Assembly (NCBI RefSeq): GCF_001644645.1
Contig: NZ_CP011390.1
Span: 496,001 to 560,000, forward strand
Source of the DNA: Flavisolibacter tropicus
Lineage (GTDB): Bacteria > Bacteroidota > Bacteroidia > Chitinophagales > Chitinophagaceae
Direction: 5' to 3'
Length of the DNA: 64,000 nt
The position numbers were made by a program, and so were the translations under genes. Shown piece by piece: positions 10,382 to 20,463 of this stretch; positions within the stretch are counted from its first letter, which is position 1; each line of letters begins with the position of its first letter. Below the pieces are notes generated by a model that was not told the origin of the DNA, ran no database searches, and worked only from the letters and a program-made list of their open reading frames with translations.

Positions 10382-12832
10382 ATGAGAGTTAGTTTTACAA
10401 TCGTTTTGATGTTGATACTGCTAACATCAACGGCTTTCGCACAATCGTTAGGAAAAATATCAGGAGAGGTAAACGAGACTGGTAATAAAGCCTTAAATGG
10501 CGTTTCAGTATCGTTATTAAAAGCCAAAGACTCTGCTTTGGTTAAAGTGGCTGTTTCAGATAAAAGCGGTCATTTTGAATTTGATAATATTAAAGAAGGT
10601 CAATACCTGGTTACATATACATCGGTTGGCTTTGAGAAAAAAGCGACACCGGTATTTGAACTTACAAGCGGAGGTAATGTACAAATGCCTGCTGTTATCT
10701 TACAGGAAGCTTCAAAGGGTTTGTCCGGTGTAACCGTACAAGCCAGAAGACCATTAGTAGAAAACAAGATTGATAAAATGGTAGTGAATGTAGATGCTTC
10801 ACCTACCAATGCAGGTTCTAACGCGTTAGAGGTTTTGGAGAAGTCTCCAGGTGTTAGTGTTGATCGCGATGGAAACATCAGTATTAAGGGAAAGCAGGGA
10901 ATTATTGTTTTAATTGATGGTAAACAAACATACCTGAGCGGTCAGGATTTAGCCAACCTGTTACGTAATATGCCTGCTAATCAGTTGGATCAGATTGAGA
11001 TCATGACGCAGCCTTCAGCTAAGTTTGACGCTTCTGGAAACTCAGGTATCCTGAATTTAAAAACAAAGAAAAGTCTTGCCAAGGGCTTTAACGGCACCAT
11101 CAATCTTTCCTACGTACAGGGCCGTTATCCAAAATCACCAAACAGCATTGGTTTTAACTATAGAACGGGTAAGATCAATTTCTTTTCTAACCTGAGCTAT
11201 TCTTATTGGACTGGATTCAACGATCAGCACCTTACCAGAAAGATCGGGGAGTCAGTGTTTGATCAGCAGGCCGATCAGAAGAACAGCAGCCATAATTACA
11301 GTGCCAGAGTAGGATTGGATTATAGCATTGATAAGAAGACCACAATAGGCTTCCTTGTAAACGGTATCTATAATAAACGCAGATGGGAGAATATTGGCAA
11401 GGCAGATATCATAAGTAAAAATGTATTGGACTCTTTCACTACAGCACAAACCATCAATCGCGATACATGGCAAAATTTTGGTGCAAATGTTAACTTTAGA
11501 AGGGTGTTAAATGCTGAAGGTCGCGAGCTGACAGCAGATTTGGATCGCATTCAATACGATACGCGTAGTCGCCAAACTTCAGACAACTATACCTATTTGC
11601 CAGATGGACAGTTGTCCAATCATTCAGGTAATCCATTTTTATTAAGGGGTAACCTTCCTTCCAAAATCACTATTTACAGTGGTAAAGTAGATTATGTACA
11701 TCCGCTATCAAAAGAATCTAAATTGGAAGCTGGTGTAAAAAGCAGTAACGTCTCTACCGATAATGATGCCCAATACTCCAATTATAGCGTACCAGAGAGC
11801 GAGTGGGTAGTTGATAATACCAGAAGTAACCGCTTTAAATATGAAGAGAATATCAATGCTGCGTATATCAACTTCAATCGTCAGATAAAGAAATGGGGCA
11901 TTCAAACAGGTTTGCGTGTTGAAAATACCAATTCTACGGGCCACCAGTTGGGTAATGCTTTGCAAAAGGATTCTTCTTTTAAAAAGAGCTATACGCAGTT
12001 GTTTCCAACAGCTTATTTAAGTTATGCTCTCAACGACAATAACCAGTTTGGGTTATCATATGGTCGTCGTATTGAAAGACCAAATTACCAGGATATGAAT
12101 CCTTTCCAGTATTTCCTGGATCAGTACACTTTCCGTCGGGGTAATCCTAACCTTACACCCCAGTTTACCCACAATATTGAGCTGAGCCATAATTATCGTA
12201 AAGCTTTAAATACAACAGTAAGTTATACCGCTACTACTGATATCTTAAATGATATCTTAAAGCAGAACGATGAAACAAAAGTGACTTTCCAAACTAAGGA
12301 GAATGTAGCTAAGCGTCAAACGCTGGGAGTGGCAGTTAGCTATAATGCTCCCATTACTAAATGGTGGACGTCTAGTGTGTATGTAAATGTCAATAACAGT
12401 CATTATGAAGGTATCGTAAATAACCAACCTTTGGATGTGCAATTGACTTCTTTCATGGGTAATGCCAGCCAGCAGTTCCGCTTTGCTAAAACATGGAGTG
12501 CTGAAGTAAATGGATTCTATCGCACCAGCGCACAAGAAACAGGAATGTTCCTGATTAGGCCTATGGGAGTTGTTTCTTTTGGTTTTGGTAAACAGATCTT
12601 AAAAAATCAAGGTTCCTTAAAATTGAACATTTACGATCCGTTCTATATCCAACAAGCAAAAGTGATCATCAAGCATGAAAATATTGACGCGGTTGTGCTA
12701 AATAAATGGGATAACCGCCGTGTTGCAATCAACTTCTCATACCGCTTTAGTAAAGGCCAAAACGTACAGCAACGCAAAAGAGCCAGCAGCGCGCAGGAAG
12801 AGCAAAATAGAGTAGGAGGCAATGGTCAATAA
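10382..12832 (+). CDS. Outer-membrane beta-barrel receptor, TonB-dependent type (tandem paralog 2)
   Basis: The chosen start at 10382 (MRVSFTIVLMLILLTSTAFA) gives an ideal signal peptide; an in-frame ATG at 10349 would add 11 residues before it and lies next to a promoter-like TACACTTTTG. The product has 816 residues: a carboxypeptidase-regulatory-like domain (KISGEVNETGNKALNGVSV), a plug-like region (LEVLEKSPGVSVDRDGNISI, KGKQGIIVLIDGKQT) and a beta-barrel with ERPNYQDMNPFQYFLDQYTF. The C-terminal tail after SYRFSKGQ ends EEQNRVGGNGQ, as in its neighbours. The ligand is unknown. It is followed by a strong terminator, so the three paralogs are probably separate transcription units. Confidence 0.88.
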   Translation: MRVSFTIVLMLILLTSTAFAQSLGKISGEVNETGNKALNGVSVSLLKAKDSALVKVAVSDKSGHFEFDNIKEGQYLVTYTSVGFEKKATPVFELTSGGNVQMPAVILQEASKGLSGVTVQARRPLVENKIDKMVVNVDASPTNAGSNALEVLEKSPGVSVDRDGNISIKGKQGIIVLIDGKQTYLSGQDLANLLRNMPANQLDQIEIMTQPSAKFDASGNSGILNLKTKKSLAKGFNGTINLSYVQGRYPKSPNSIGFNYRTGKINFFSNLSYSYWTGFNDQHLTRKIGESVFDQQADQKNSSHNYSARVGLDYSIDKKTTIGFLVNGIYNKRRWENIGKADIISKNVLDSFTTAQTINRDTWQNFGANVNFRRVLNAEGRELTADLDRIQYDTRSRQTSDNYTYLPDGQLSNHSGNPFLLRGNLPSKITIYSGKVDYVHPLSKESKLEAGVKSSNVSTDNDAQYSNYSVPESEWVVDNTRSNRFKYEENINAAYINFNRQIKKWGIQTGLRVENTNSTGHQLGNALQKDSSFKKSYTQLFPTAYLSYALNDNNQFGLSYGRRIERPNYQDMNPFQYFLDQYTFRRGNPNLTPQFTHNIELSHNYRKALNTTVSYTATTDILNDILKQNDETKVTFQTKENVAKRQTLGVAVSYNAPITKWWTSSVYVNVNNSHYEGIVNNQPLDVQLTSFMGNASQQFRFAKTWSAEVNGFYRTSAQETGMFLIRPMGVVSFGFGKQILKNQGSLKLNIYDPFYIQQAKVIIKHENIDAVVLNKWDNRRVAINFSYRFSKGQNVQQRKRASSAQEEQNRVGGNGQ

Positions 12833-12862
12833 AATTAATTAGTTTTCTCATGTGCATGTACG

Positions 12863-12890
12863 GCCCCTCTTTCCAGAGGGGCTTTTGTTT
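12863..12890 (+). terminator. Rho-independent terminator after receptor 2
   Basis: GCCCCTCT-TTCC-AGAGGGGC is a perfect 8-bp stem with a 4-base loop followed by TTTTGTTTT. It is nearly identical to the terminator after receptor 3, including upstream bases, which supports recent duplication of the whole unit. Confidence 0.9.
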
Positions 12891-12907
12891 TGATACACGT
12901 AAAGTCT

Positions 12908-12969
12908 TTTAACAAATTTTCACAACAACTGCATTTTAAACGATTTAATTGCCGCTCGTGTATTGGTAA
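12908..12969 (+). promoter_or_regulatory. Conserved upstream module of receptor 3
   Basis: TTTAACAAATTTTCACAA at 12908 and TCGTGTATTGGTAA at 12956 repeat the arrangement before receptor 2 with the same 48-base spacing. A promoter-like pair (TTTG at 13021, CATTTTTG at 13042) lies closer to the gene. Confidence 0.5.
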
Positions 12970-13081
12970 GGTTTATATCCCTTCTGCACAGCCGAAGCCT
13001 CAATTCATCATAATTACGATTTTGTTCGTAAATGTATGAGGCATTTTTGTAATCCAATTAAACCAACCAATGCCAATTGTA

Positions 13082-15538
13082 ATGAAAACAGTTCTTTCAA
13101 CTTTTTTTCTTTGTTTCTTCAGCCTCTCTGTATGGGCGCAGACAGGTGCCCGAATTGCTGGTCAGGTACAGGAAAGTGATAATAAAGCCTCTATTGGGGG
13201 CAGTGCTTCTCTTTATAAAGCAAAAGATTCAACTTTAGCTAAAGTCGCTGTTACTGATAAAAATGGACAATATGAATTTGTAGGTATAAAAGCTGGTCAA
13301 TATTATATTGTATTTACGTCTGTTGGCTTTGAGAAGAAAGCAACAGCTGTTTTGGATGTTGCAGAAAATGCAACCGTTCAAGTTCCTGTTATTTCATTGA
13401 AGCAAGCTGCGAAAGACCTAACGGGCGTTATCGTACAAAGTAAAAAACCATTTGTTGAAACCAAATTGGATAAAACAGTTGTAAATGTAGAAGCTTCACC
13501 TACTTCAGCCGGTTCGTCCGCTTTAGAGATATTAGAAAAGTCGCCTGGTATTATGGTAAATAGTGATGGAGCTATCAGCCTTCGTGGTAAGCAAGGAGTT
13601 ATTGTAATGCTTGATGGCAAGCCTACTTATTTATCAGCAGCCGATTTGACTAACATGTTAAAGAATATGCCGGCTTCTGCTTTAGATCAGATTGAGATCA
13701 TGACAAATCCTTCTTCTAAGTATGACGCTTCAGGCAACTCCGGTATCATTAATATCAAAACCAAGAAGGGGAAAGCTGCAGGCTTCAATGGAAGTGTAAC
13801 ACTTGGCGCTACATCTACAGTATACAATATTGATGGTAAAACGTATTATTCGCCCCGATCTCAAAACAGTTTCAACTTCAACTATCGTAAGAACAAGTGG
13901 AACTTCTTTGGTAACTATAATCCCAACCTGTTCAGAGGGCGCAATACACAAAACATTTTCAGAAAGAACTTTGATCCTGGCACTGGAGAATACATGGGCT
14001 ATACGGATCAAACCATTCGTTTCAAATTTGGCAATAATAACCATACTTTAAAACTGGGAGCCGATTTGTATGCTGATAAGAAGAATACTTTTGGAGTAGT
14101 TGTAAGCGGTTTTGTTTTTGATGGCCATCCAAGACCGCGTACCACGGCAGAAGTTAAAGATGCAAATGGAAGGCTGCTTTCCGGTATGAACTCATTCACG
14201 GATAATAATTTTTCTCTTAAAAACCTTACTACCAACTTTAACTGGAGACACCAGTTTGATTCAAAAGGTAAGGAACTAACAGCAGATGTTGACTATGTGA
14301 AATACAGTAATCATGGTGAGATGCTATTGGAGACCAATCCTTTTGATGCCAACAGAACACCTGGCGCTCAATTGCTCTTAAGAGGAGATCTGCCATCCAG
14401 CATTGATATAGTGTCTGTAAAGAGTGATTATGTAAAACCCTTTAAAAACGGACGCCTGGAAGCGGGTTTGAAGTCCAGCTATGTAAAGACAGATAACCTG
14501 GTAGACTACGAGTATCTGGCCAACAGCAAATGGCATGTAGACAATCGTTCAAATCATTTTATCTATAAAGAGAATATTAATGCTGCCTATGTGAATGGAA
14601 ATCGTCAGCTTGGAAAGTGGACATTGCAGGGTGGCTTACGCTTGGAAAATACAAATGCTACGGGCAATCAAATTACCTCTAATGAAAAGTTCAGTAGAGA
14701 TAGAACCAGCCTTTTCCCAAGTGCTTTCATTAGTTATGAAGTAGACAAGAATAACAAACTGACAACTTCCTATAGTCGTCGTATTAACAGGCCAAGCTAT
14801 CAGAACCTGAACCCATTCTTGTTCTTTGCCGATTCTCTTACTTATCAAAAGGGAAATCCATACCTCAAGCCACAATATTCAAACAACATAGAGTTAAGCC
14901 ATGCGTTTAAAGGAAAATTCATTACAACCCTGGCTTATAATAATACAACCGATGTAATTGCCCAAATCATCAAGCCGGATGGTGTAAAAATGTTCAACAC
15001 TTTTGATAATGTGGCAAAGCAAAACAATATTAGCTTGTCATTGACAATACCAGTCAAAGTAGCCAAGTGGTGGAATGCCAATTTCTTCTCAACAGTGTTT
15101 AACAACAATTACGAGGGTATTTACAACAACAAGCCATTTGATGTGTCCAATACTTCATTTTCGGCTAACCTAAGTAACAACTTTACATTAGGTAAAGGTC
15201 TGACCGGCGAGCTTAGCGGTTTCTATCGTCACAATGTGATTGACCAAATCACTTATCTGAAACCAATCTACCAAATGAGTTTGGGATTACAGCAGCAGGT
15301 TATCAAAGGAAAAGGTACAGTACGCCTGAACATTCGCGATCCGTTCCAATGGCAGAAGTTTGAAGGTTATAATCGCTTTGATGGTATTGATATGAGCTTC
15401 AAGAACCGTCCGGATTCCCGTTCTGTAACAGCCACCTTTACATATCGCTTTGGAAAGAGCACACCACAAAACCAGCCTCGCCGCCGTACTTCCAGCTCAC
15501 AAGAAGAGCAAAGCCGCGTAGGCCAGGGTGGTCAATAA
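13082..15538 (+). CDS. Outer-membrane beta-barrel receptor, TonB-dependent type (tandem paralog 3)
   Basis: The start at 13082 (MKTVLSTFFLCFFSLSVWAQ) was chosen over ATG at 13070 because it begins a standard signal peptide. The product has 818 residues with the same architecture as the two preceding genes: a carboxypeptidase-regulatory-like domain (RIAGQVQESDNKASIGGSA), a plug-like block LEILEKSPGIMVNSDGAISL and GKQGVIVMLDGKPTYL, a barrel with NRPSYQNLNPFLFFADSLTY, and a basic/acidic tail ending SSSQEEQSRVGQGGQ. The ligand is unknown. The tail lies beyond the last predicted strand (TFTYRFGKS) and is conserved in all three paralogs, so it is presumably functional. Confidence 0.88.
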   Translation: MKTVLSTFFLCFFSLSVWAQTGARIAGQVQESDNKASIGGSASLYKAKDSTLAKVAVTDKNGQYEFVGIKAGQYYIVFTSVGFEKKATAVLDVAENATVQVPVISLKQAAKDLTGVIVQSKKPFVETKLDKTVVNVEASPTSAGSSALEILEKSPGIMVNSDGAISLRGKQGVIVMLDGKPTYLSAADLTNMLKNMPASALDQIEIMTNPSSKYDASGNSGIINIKTKKGKAAGFNGSVTLGATSTVYNIDGKTYYSPRSQNSFNFNYRKNKWNFFGNYNPNLFRGRNTQNIFRKNFDPGTGEYMGYTDQTIRFKFGNNNHTLKLGADLYADKKNTFGVVVSGFVFDGHPRPRTTAEVKDANGRLLSGMNSFTDNNFSLKNLTTNFNWRHQFDSKGKELTADVDYVKYSNHGEMLLETNPFDANRTPGAQLLLRGDLPSSIDIVSVKSDYVKPFKNGRLEAGLKSSYVKTDNLVDYEYLANSKWHVDNRSNHFIYKENINAAYVNGNRQLGKWTLQGGLRLENTNATGNQITSNEKFSRDRTSLFPSAFISYEVDKNNKLTTSYSRRINRPSYQNLNPFLFFADSLTYQKGNPYLKPQYSNNIELSHAFKGKFITTLAYNNTTDVIAQIIKPDGVKMFNTFDNVAKQNNISLSLTIPVKVAKWWNANFFSTVFNNNYEGIYNNKPFDVSNTSFSANLSNNFTLGKGLTGELSGFYRHNVIDQITYLKPIYQMSLGLQQQVIKGKGTVRLNIRDPFQWQKFEGYNRFDGIDMSFKNRPDSRSVTATFTYRFGKSTPQNQPRRRTSSSQEEQSRVGQGGQ

Positions 15539-15568
15539 ATAAAGACATTATTTTCTCATGTAAACGTC

Positions 15569-15594
15569 GGCCCCTCTTTCCAGAGGGGCCTTTT
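15569..15594 (+). terminator. Rho-independent terminator after receptor 3
   Basis: GGCCCCTCT-TTCC-AGAGGGGCC followed by TTTTGC. It is the close copy of the terminator after receptor 2. It lies between receptor 3 and the convergent thrC. Confidence 0.9.
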
Positions 15595-15641
15595 GCTTGA
15601 ATGTGATATAGAAGTAAGAAACTAGAATCCTAAAATACTAT

Positions 15642-16943
15642 TCATCTGCGGTCCATTAAATACTCTCGAAAACGCTCCCAATCCTTTTTCATTCGTATTA
15701 CCTCCTTTTGTTTATTCAAAAGCTGTTGTACTGCTGAAGGTAATTCAAGCTTTTCCTTAATGATGGGTTCCACCACATCAAAAAACTTAACAGGGTGTGC
15801 TGTCGCTAAAAATATTCCTGACTGATCAGGATGATCTTCTAAATAGTGCTGCAACGCCAAATATCCTACAGCACCATGCGGATCTAACAGGTAGCCAGAT
15901 TGTGCATATACATTCGAAATAATTTCTCGCGTGGCAACATCTGATATACAATAAGAACGCATCACTTCTTTCAACGACCCCAACTGATGATCAAATAGTT
16001 CCAATACTCGCACCCAGTTACTTGGGTTCCCAACATCCATTGCATTAGATATTGTTGGAACTGCCGCTTTAGGTGTATAGATTCCTGTTTGTAGATAATC
16101 AGACACAACATCGTTGACATTGCAGGCCGCAATAAATTGTTTAACTGGCAATCCCGAACAGTAAGCTAATAAGCCGGCGCAGATATTTCCAAAATTGCCA
16201 CTTGGAACAGATATCACAGGTGGTTGCGCAGAATGTGGCCATTGCTGTAAGGCAAAGAAGTAATAGAATTGTTGCGGAAGCCAACGGGCTACATTAATGG
16301 AGTTGGCTGATGTTAGAAACATTCGGCTATTTAGTTCGTTGTCAGCAAATGCCTGTTTTACTAATTGCTGGCAGTCATCAAAACTACCATCTATAGCTAT
16401 AGCCGTAATGTTATTACCTAAGGTGGTAAGTTGTAGTTCTTGAATGTTGCTGACTTTGCCAGCAGGGTATAAGATGATTACATCTACTCCTTCTACATTA
16501 TAAAAGCCATTGGCCACAGCGCCACCAGTGTCACCAGAGGTTGCTACTAATACGGTAACCTTCTTAGCCTGTCCATGCATAAAATAGCCAAGGCAGCGAC
16601 TCATAAACCGTGCTCCTACATCTTTAAAGGCAAGAGTAGGGCCGTGAAAGAGCTCTAAGGCATAGCTGTTTTCATTAACAGGCACCAATGGGAAATCAAA
16701 GGCAATGGTCTCTGTTACTATGTTGTTGAGTACATTCTGAGGGATATCAGCATCTACATAAGGTTTGATCACTTCAAAGGCAATTTCTTCTTTTGGTAGT
16801 TGGTGCAGCTCTTTTATAAAGGATGAAGGCAACTGAGGAATACGCAATGGAAAGTATAAACCTTTATCAGGAGCTTGCCCTTTTATGGTGGCCGTTCTGA
16901 AGCCTGCTTTCTCTTGTGGATTATTGGTACTATAATACTGCAT
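15642..16943 (-). CDS. thrC: Threonine synthase
   Basis: Converts O-phospho-L-homoserine to L-threonine with PLP, the last step of the pathway. The product has 433 residues. The start at 16943 (MQYYSTNNPQEKAGF) was chosen because threonine synthases begin with such a YYSTN motif; the longer open frame runs back into thrB. The Schiff-base lysine is in LAFKDVGARFMSR, and SGNFGNICAG and SINVARWLPQ are conserved cofactor and substrate segments. The start lies inside the end of thrB, an overlap of 14 bases, so translation is likely coupled. It is the last gene of thrA-thrB-thrC. Confidence 0.96.
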   Translation of the reverse strand: MQYYSTNNPQEKAGFRTATIKGQAPDKGLYFPLRIPQLPSSFIKELHQLPKEEIAFEVIKPYVDADIPQNVLNNIVTETIAFDFPLVPVNENSYALELFHGPTLAFKDVGARFMSRCLGYFMHGQAKKVTVLVATSGDTGGAVANGFYNVEGVDVIILYPAGKVSNIQELQLTTLGNNITAIAIDGSFDDCQQLVKQAFADNELNSRMFLTSANSINVARWLPQQFYYFFALQQWPHSAQPPVISVPSGNFGNICAGLLAYCSGLPVKQFIAACNVNDVVSDYLQTGIYTPKAAVPTISNAMDVGNPSNWVRVLELFDHQLGSLKEVMRSYCISDVATREIISNVYAQSGYLLDPHGAVGYLALQHYLEDHPDQSGIFLATAHPVKFFDVVEPIIKEKLELPSAVQQLLNKQKEVIRMKKDWERFREYLMDRR

Positions 16944-17877
16944 GATTGTCGTTTGTTTCATCAAAAAGGGTAACGCCTTGGCAATTAATGTTGCTTTTGT
17001 AGATATGGGCAGGTATGCCAAGCTGTTGATATACATCTTCCATTTCTTGTGCTACTAACGTAGCTGTCGACTCGTCAGCACTCAGCATAAATATGGAAGG
17101 ACCCGAACCAGAGATGCCACCTCCTAAAGCCCCTACTTGCAGGCATTTCTTCTTTACGTCGACAAAGCCAGGGATCAAAACACTGCGTACAGGTTCTATG
17201 ATCACATCTTCCAGCGAACGACTAATAAGACCATAATCTTCTTTCATTAAGCCTGCAACCAATCCTGCAATATTGCCCCATTGTTTCACGGCATTCTTTA
17301 ATAATACTTCTTTGCGTAAGATCTGACGGGCATCAGCCGTACGCACTTCTATTTGCGGGTGAACAATGCTAACATAAAGAGGTGGCGCTGTAATAGGGAT
17401 GATGTCAAGTGGAAATATAGAACGCACTAATGTAATTCCGCCATAAATACAAGGAGCTACATTATCGGCATGTTTTACGCCCGATGCTACTTTTTCACCA
17501 AACATGGCCAGGCGCACCAGTTCGTCTTTAGTAAAAGGTTGGTTAAGTAAGAAATTAGCAGCTACTACAGCACCAGCTGCACTTGCCGCGCTGGAGCCAA
17601 TGCCGCTACCAGGCTTAATGTTCTTTTGAATAATAACATCAAAGCCTATATCCTTATCCAGTTTCTTGATCATTTCCAGCAATGGTGCTCCCGCTGTATT
17701 CAATGCCGGATCTGTTGGCAAGGGGTAGCCATCTGCACTTTTTATGATTACTTCTCGGTCATCTCGCAAACGCACTTCCATAATATCGAAGGGCACTTCT
17801 GTACACAGACCCAATACATCAAAGCCACAAACAAGGTTGGCAATAGTTGCCGGCGCCTTTACTTTTATTGTCTTCAT
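16930..17877 (-). CDS. thrB: Homoserine kinase
   Basis: Phosphorylates L-homoserine with ATP; a GHMP-superfamily kinase of 315 residues, normal length. The N-terminus KVKAPATIANLVCGFDVLG is typical, the GHMP ATP-binding motif is PGSGIGSSAASAAGAV near residue 90, and the C-terminal GALGGGISGSGPSIF glycine-rich motif is present. It lies between thrA (144 bases upstream) and thrC (14-base overlap) on the minus strand. The thrA-thrB gap is filled with degenerate TCAAC-type simple sequence. Confidence 0.96.
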   Translation of the reverse strand: MKTIKVKAPATIANLVCGFDVLGLCTEVPFDIMEVRLRDDREVIIKSADGYPLPTDPALNTAGAPLLEMIKKLDKDIGFDVIIQKNIKPGSGIGSSAASAAGAVVAANFLLNQPFTKDELVRLAMFGEKVASGVKHADNVAPCIYGGITLVRSIFPLDIIPITAPPLYVSIVHPQIEVRTADARQILRKEVLLKNAVKQWGNIAGLVAGLMKEDYGLISRSLEDVIIEPVRSVLIPGFVDVKKKCLQVGALGGGISGSGPSIFMLSADESTATLVAQEMEDVYQQLGIPAHIYKSNINCQGVTLFDETNDNHAVL

Positions 17878-17929
17878 AAAACATTAATCCATTTCTTTCT
17901 TTAAAAACTCACTTTGAAATGCTCTCATT

Positions 17930-18020
17930 AACCTGATCGTTCATCCCTCATTCAAGATTCAATATTCCTTGTTCCTTTCAACTTGTTAACCTGCCAACTG
18001 CCAACTGTCAACTCCCAACT
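17930..18020. repeat. Degenerate simple-sequence tract in the thrA-thrB gap
   Basis: A pyrimidine-rich run built from variants of CAACTTGT, CAACCTGC and CAACTGTC. The same style of sequence recurs at 21110-21210, and comparable tracts with other base words occur near 26750-26860 and 33810-33880. It separates two genes expected to share a transcript. Confidence 0.5.
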
Positions 18021-18021
18021 A

Positions 18022-20463
18022 TCAAACACTCGCCGCCCTTATAATATCCGCAAACACACCCGATGCTGTTACTTCAGCACCTGCACCAGCTCCCTTGATT
18101 ACCATAGGTTGATCTTTATAGCGGTTGGTATAAAACAGTACAATATTGTCCTTGCCATACAGGTGGTAGAAATCATGTTGTGGGTCAATCTGCTGAAGCC
18201 CTACCGCCGCTTCACCATTCTTGTAGTTGGCTACAAACTTTAATTTCTTACCATTAGCAGTAGCTTCGGTATAAAGCTTTTTGAAATGTGCTTCTTGTCG
18301 TTCCATTTCTGAATAAAAGTTTTCTACACTTCCTTCCATACAGGAGGCTGGCATAAAGGAGTGATTGACTATTTGTTCCATTTCTAACCGGGCGCCAGCC
18401 TCTCTGGCTAGTATCATGATCTTGCGCATCACATCGGTCCCTCCTAAATCGAGTCTTGGATCAGGTTCAGTATACCCTTCATCCTGTGCCTGCTTAACTA
18501 CAGTGGCAAAAGAGCGGGTGCCATCATAGTTGTTAAATACAAAGTTTAAAGTGCCACTAAGTACAGCATGTATCTCGTTAATAGCATCACCACTTCGCAA
18601 TAGATCGTTAAGAGTGCCAATGACTGGTAAGCCAGCACCTACATTGGTCTCAAACAAAAAGGAGGTATGCCGGTCAGTGGCCATTCCTTTTAAGTGTTGA
18701 TAGTTGTTATAGGCTGATGAGCAGGCTATCTTATTACACGCTACTACAGAAATACTTTTCAAAAACAGGTCGGCATAAGTATTGGCAACAGAGTTACTTG
18801 CAGTTACATCTACAAATACCGAGTTCCGCAAGTTCATTGTTTGTATCCGGTTGATGAAAGCTTGCAGATCCATTGGCTCCGCACTATCCAGTCTATCTAA
18901 TTGGTTTAAATCAATGCCGTGTTCTTCAAATAGCATACGCCGACTGTTTGCAATACCTATTACACGCAACTGTATGTTGGCATTCTTTTGTAGGTATGCT
19001 TGCTGCTGCTTTATTTGGGCTAACAATCGACTGCCAACATTGCCAGTGCCTATAATGAATACATTAACTTGTTTGTAAGTCGTTTCAAAGAATTCTTCAT
19101 GTAGTACATTAATGGCTTTCTTTACATCAGCCGAAGCAATAACAGCAGATATATTTCTCTCAGAAGAACCTTGAGAAATAGCTCTTACATTAATGCCATT
19201 TCGTCCAAGCGCACCAAACATCTTACCACTGGTGCCTGCATGGTTTTTCATATTATCACCTACAAGCGCTATAATAGACAGGTCTTGTTCAACAACAATA
19301 GGGTTGACCATACCACGATTGATTTCATAGGCAAATGCTTTATCAAGAGCCTTTTTCGCTTTCGTAGCGATGGAAGCTTCAATGCCTACACAGATAGAAT
19401 GCTCAGAAGAAGCTTGGGTTATAAGAATTACATTGATTTCACAAGAAGCTAAGGTTTCAAAGAGAAGCTTGGAATAGCCAGGTATGCCTATCATACCGCT
19501 TCCTTCCAGGCTAATCAACGAAATATTCGCAATGCTGGAGATTCCGCAAATGGTGCCCTTTGTGTGTACGATATTGCTTTCTATAATGGTCCCATGATCT
19601 TCCGGTGCAAATGTGTTTTTGATCCAAACAGGTATGTTTAATTGCATAGCTGGCTGAAGGGTAGGAGGATAGATCACTTTTGCACCAAAATGCGAAAGTT
19701 CCATGGCTTCCTGGTAGGATATACGCGATATCACCTTAGCATGTTTTACCTCTCGTGGATCAGCGGTCATCATACCCGATACATCTGTCCATATTTCTAA
19801 TACAGAGGCTTGCAGGGCAGCAGCAAAAATGGCGGCTGTATAGTCAGATCCACCACGGCCTAGTATAGTGATTCTTCCTTCTTCATCACTGGCTATAAAC
19901 CCGGGTACAATCCATAACCCATCTGATTGTTTAGGTATAACCGATTGAATGCTTTTGTTTGTAGCAGGAAAATTAACTACCGCCTTTAGGTAGTTAGAGT
20001 CTGTTACTATATGCTTCGTTGCATCAAGCCAGGTGTTTGTAATGCCGTGGGTGTTAAGATAAGTTGAAACGATATGAGAAGATAGCTGTTCGCCAAAGCT
20101 TAATATTCGGGCAATAGTGCGGTCCGAGAGCTCTTTTAAATGATAGACACTGTTACAGATATCTTCCAGTTCATTAAACTGTTGAATGATAAAACTAAGA
20201 ATGCTGCTTTGTATGGCTACAGGTACCAGTTCTCGGGCCATATCCAAATGACGCTGTGTGATACTTTGTATGAGTTCTTTGTATGTAACATTTCCTGTCG
20301 CTGCAAGTGAGCCACATTGCAATAGTTGATCAGTTATTTTGCCAAGTGCAGAAACAACCACTACTAAGGGTTCATTGGTCTTTTTAGCTTGTAGAATAGA
20401 AGCAACGCTTCGGATAGCATCTGGTGTGGCTACAGAAGAGCCGCCAAACTTTAATACTTGCAT
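18022..20463 (-). CDS. thrA: Bifunctional aspartate kinase / homoserine dehydrogenase
   Basis: Catalyses the first and third steps from aspartate to homoserine. The 813 residues fit the fused ThrA length. The N-terminal kinase begins MQVLKFGGSSVATPDAI, with ILGRGGSDYTAA near residue 200. Tandem ACT-type regulatory domains occupy about residues 310-460 (ISLISLEGSGMIGIPG, SIIALVGDNMKNHAG). The dehydrogenase starts with the NAD(P) loop VFIIGTGNVGSRL near residue 465 and contains DPRLDLGGTDVMRK. The C-terminus has GAGAGAEVTASGVFADI. Threonine feedback inhibition is usual for this family. It is preceded by a threonine-codon-rich leader frame and a start-codon hairpin, suggesting control by threonine supply. 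Confidence 0.96.
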   Translation of the reverse strand: MQVLKFGGSSVATPDAIRSVASILQAKKTNEPLVVVVSALGKITDQLLQCGSLAATGNVTYKELIQSITQRHLDMARELVPVAIQSSILSFIIQQFNELEDICNSVYHLKELSDRTIARILSFGEQLSSHIVSTYLNTHGITNTWLDATKHIVTDSNYLKAVVNFPATNKSIQSVIPKQSDGLWIVPGFIASDEEGRITILGRGGSDYTAAIFAAALQASVLEIWTDVSGMMTADPREVKHAKVISRISYQEAMELSHFGAKVIYPPTLQPAMQLNIPVWIKNTFAPEDHGTIIESNIVHTKGTICGISSIANISLISLEGSGMIGIPGYSKLLFETLASCEINVILITQASSEHSICVGIEASIATKAKKALDKAFAYEINRGMVNPIVVEQDLSIIALVGDNMKNHAGTSGKMFGALGRNGINVRAISQGSSERNISAVIASADVKKAINVLHEEFFETTYKQVNVFIIGTGNVGSRLLAQIKQQQAYLQKNANIQLRVIGIANSRRMLFEEHGIDLNQLDRLDSAEPMDLQAFINRIQTMNLRNSVFVDVTASNSVANTYADLFLKSISVVACNKIACSSAYNNYQHLKGMATDRHTSFLFETNVGAGLPVIGTLNDLLRSGDAINEIHAVLSGTLNFVFNNYDGTRSFATVVKQAQDEGYTEPDPRLDLGGTDVMRKIMILAREAGARLEMEQIVNHSFMPASCMEGSVENFYSEMERQEAHFKKLYTEATANGKKLKFVANYKNGEAAVGLQQIDPQHDFYHLYGKDNIVLFYTNRYKDQPMVIKGAGAGAEVTASGVFADIIRAASV

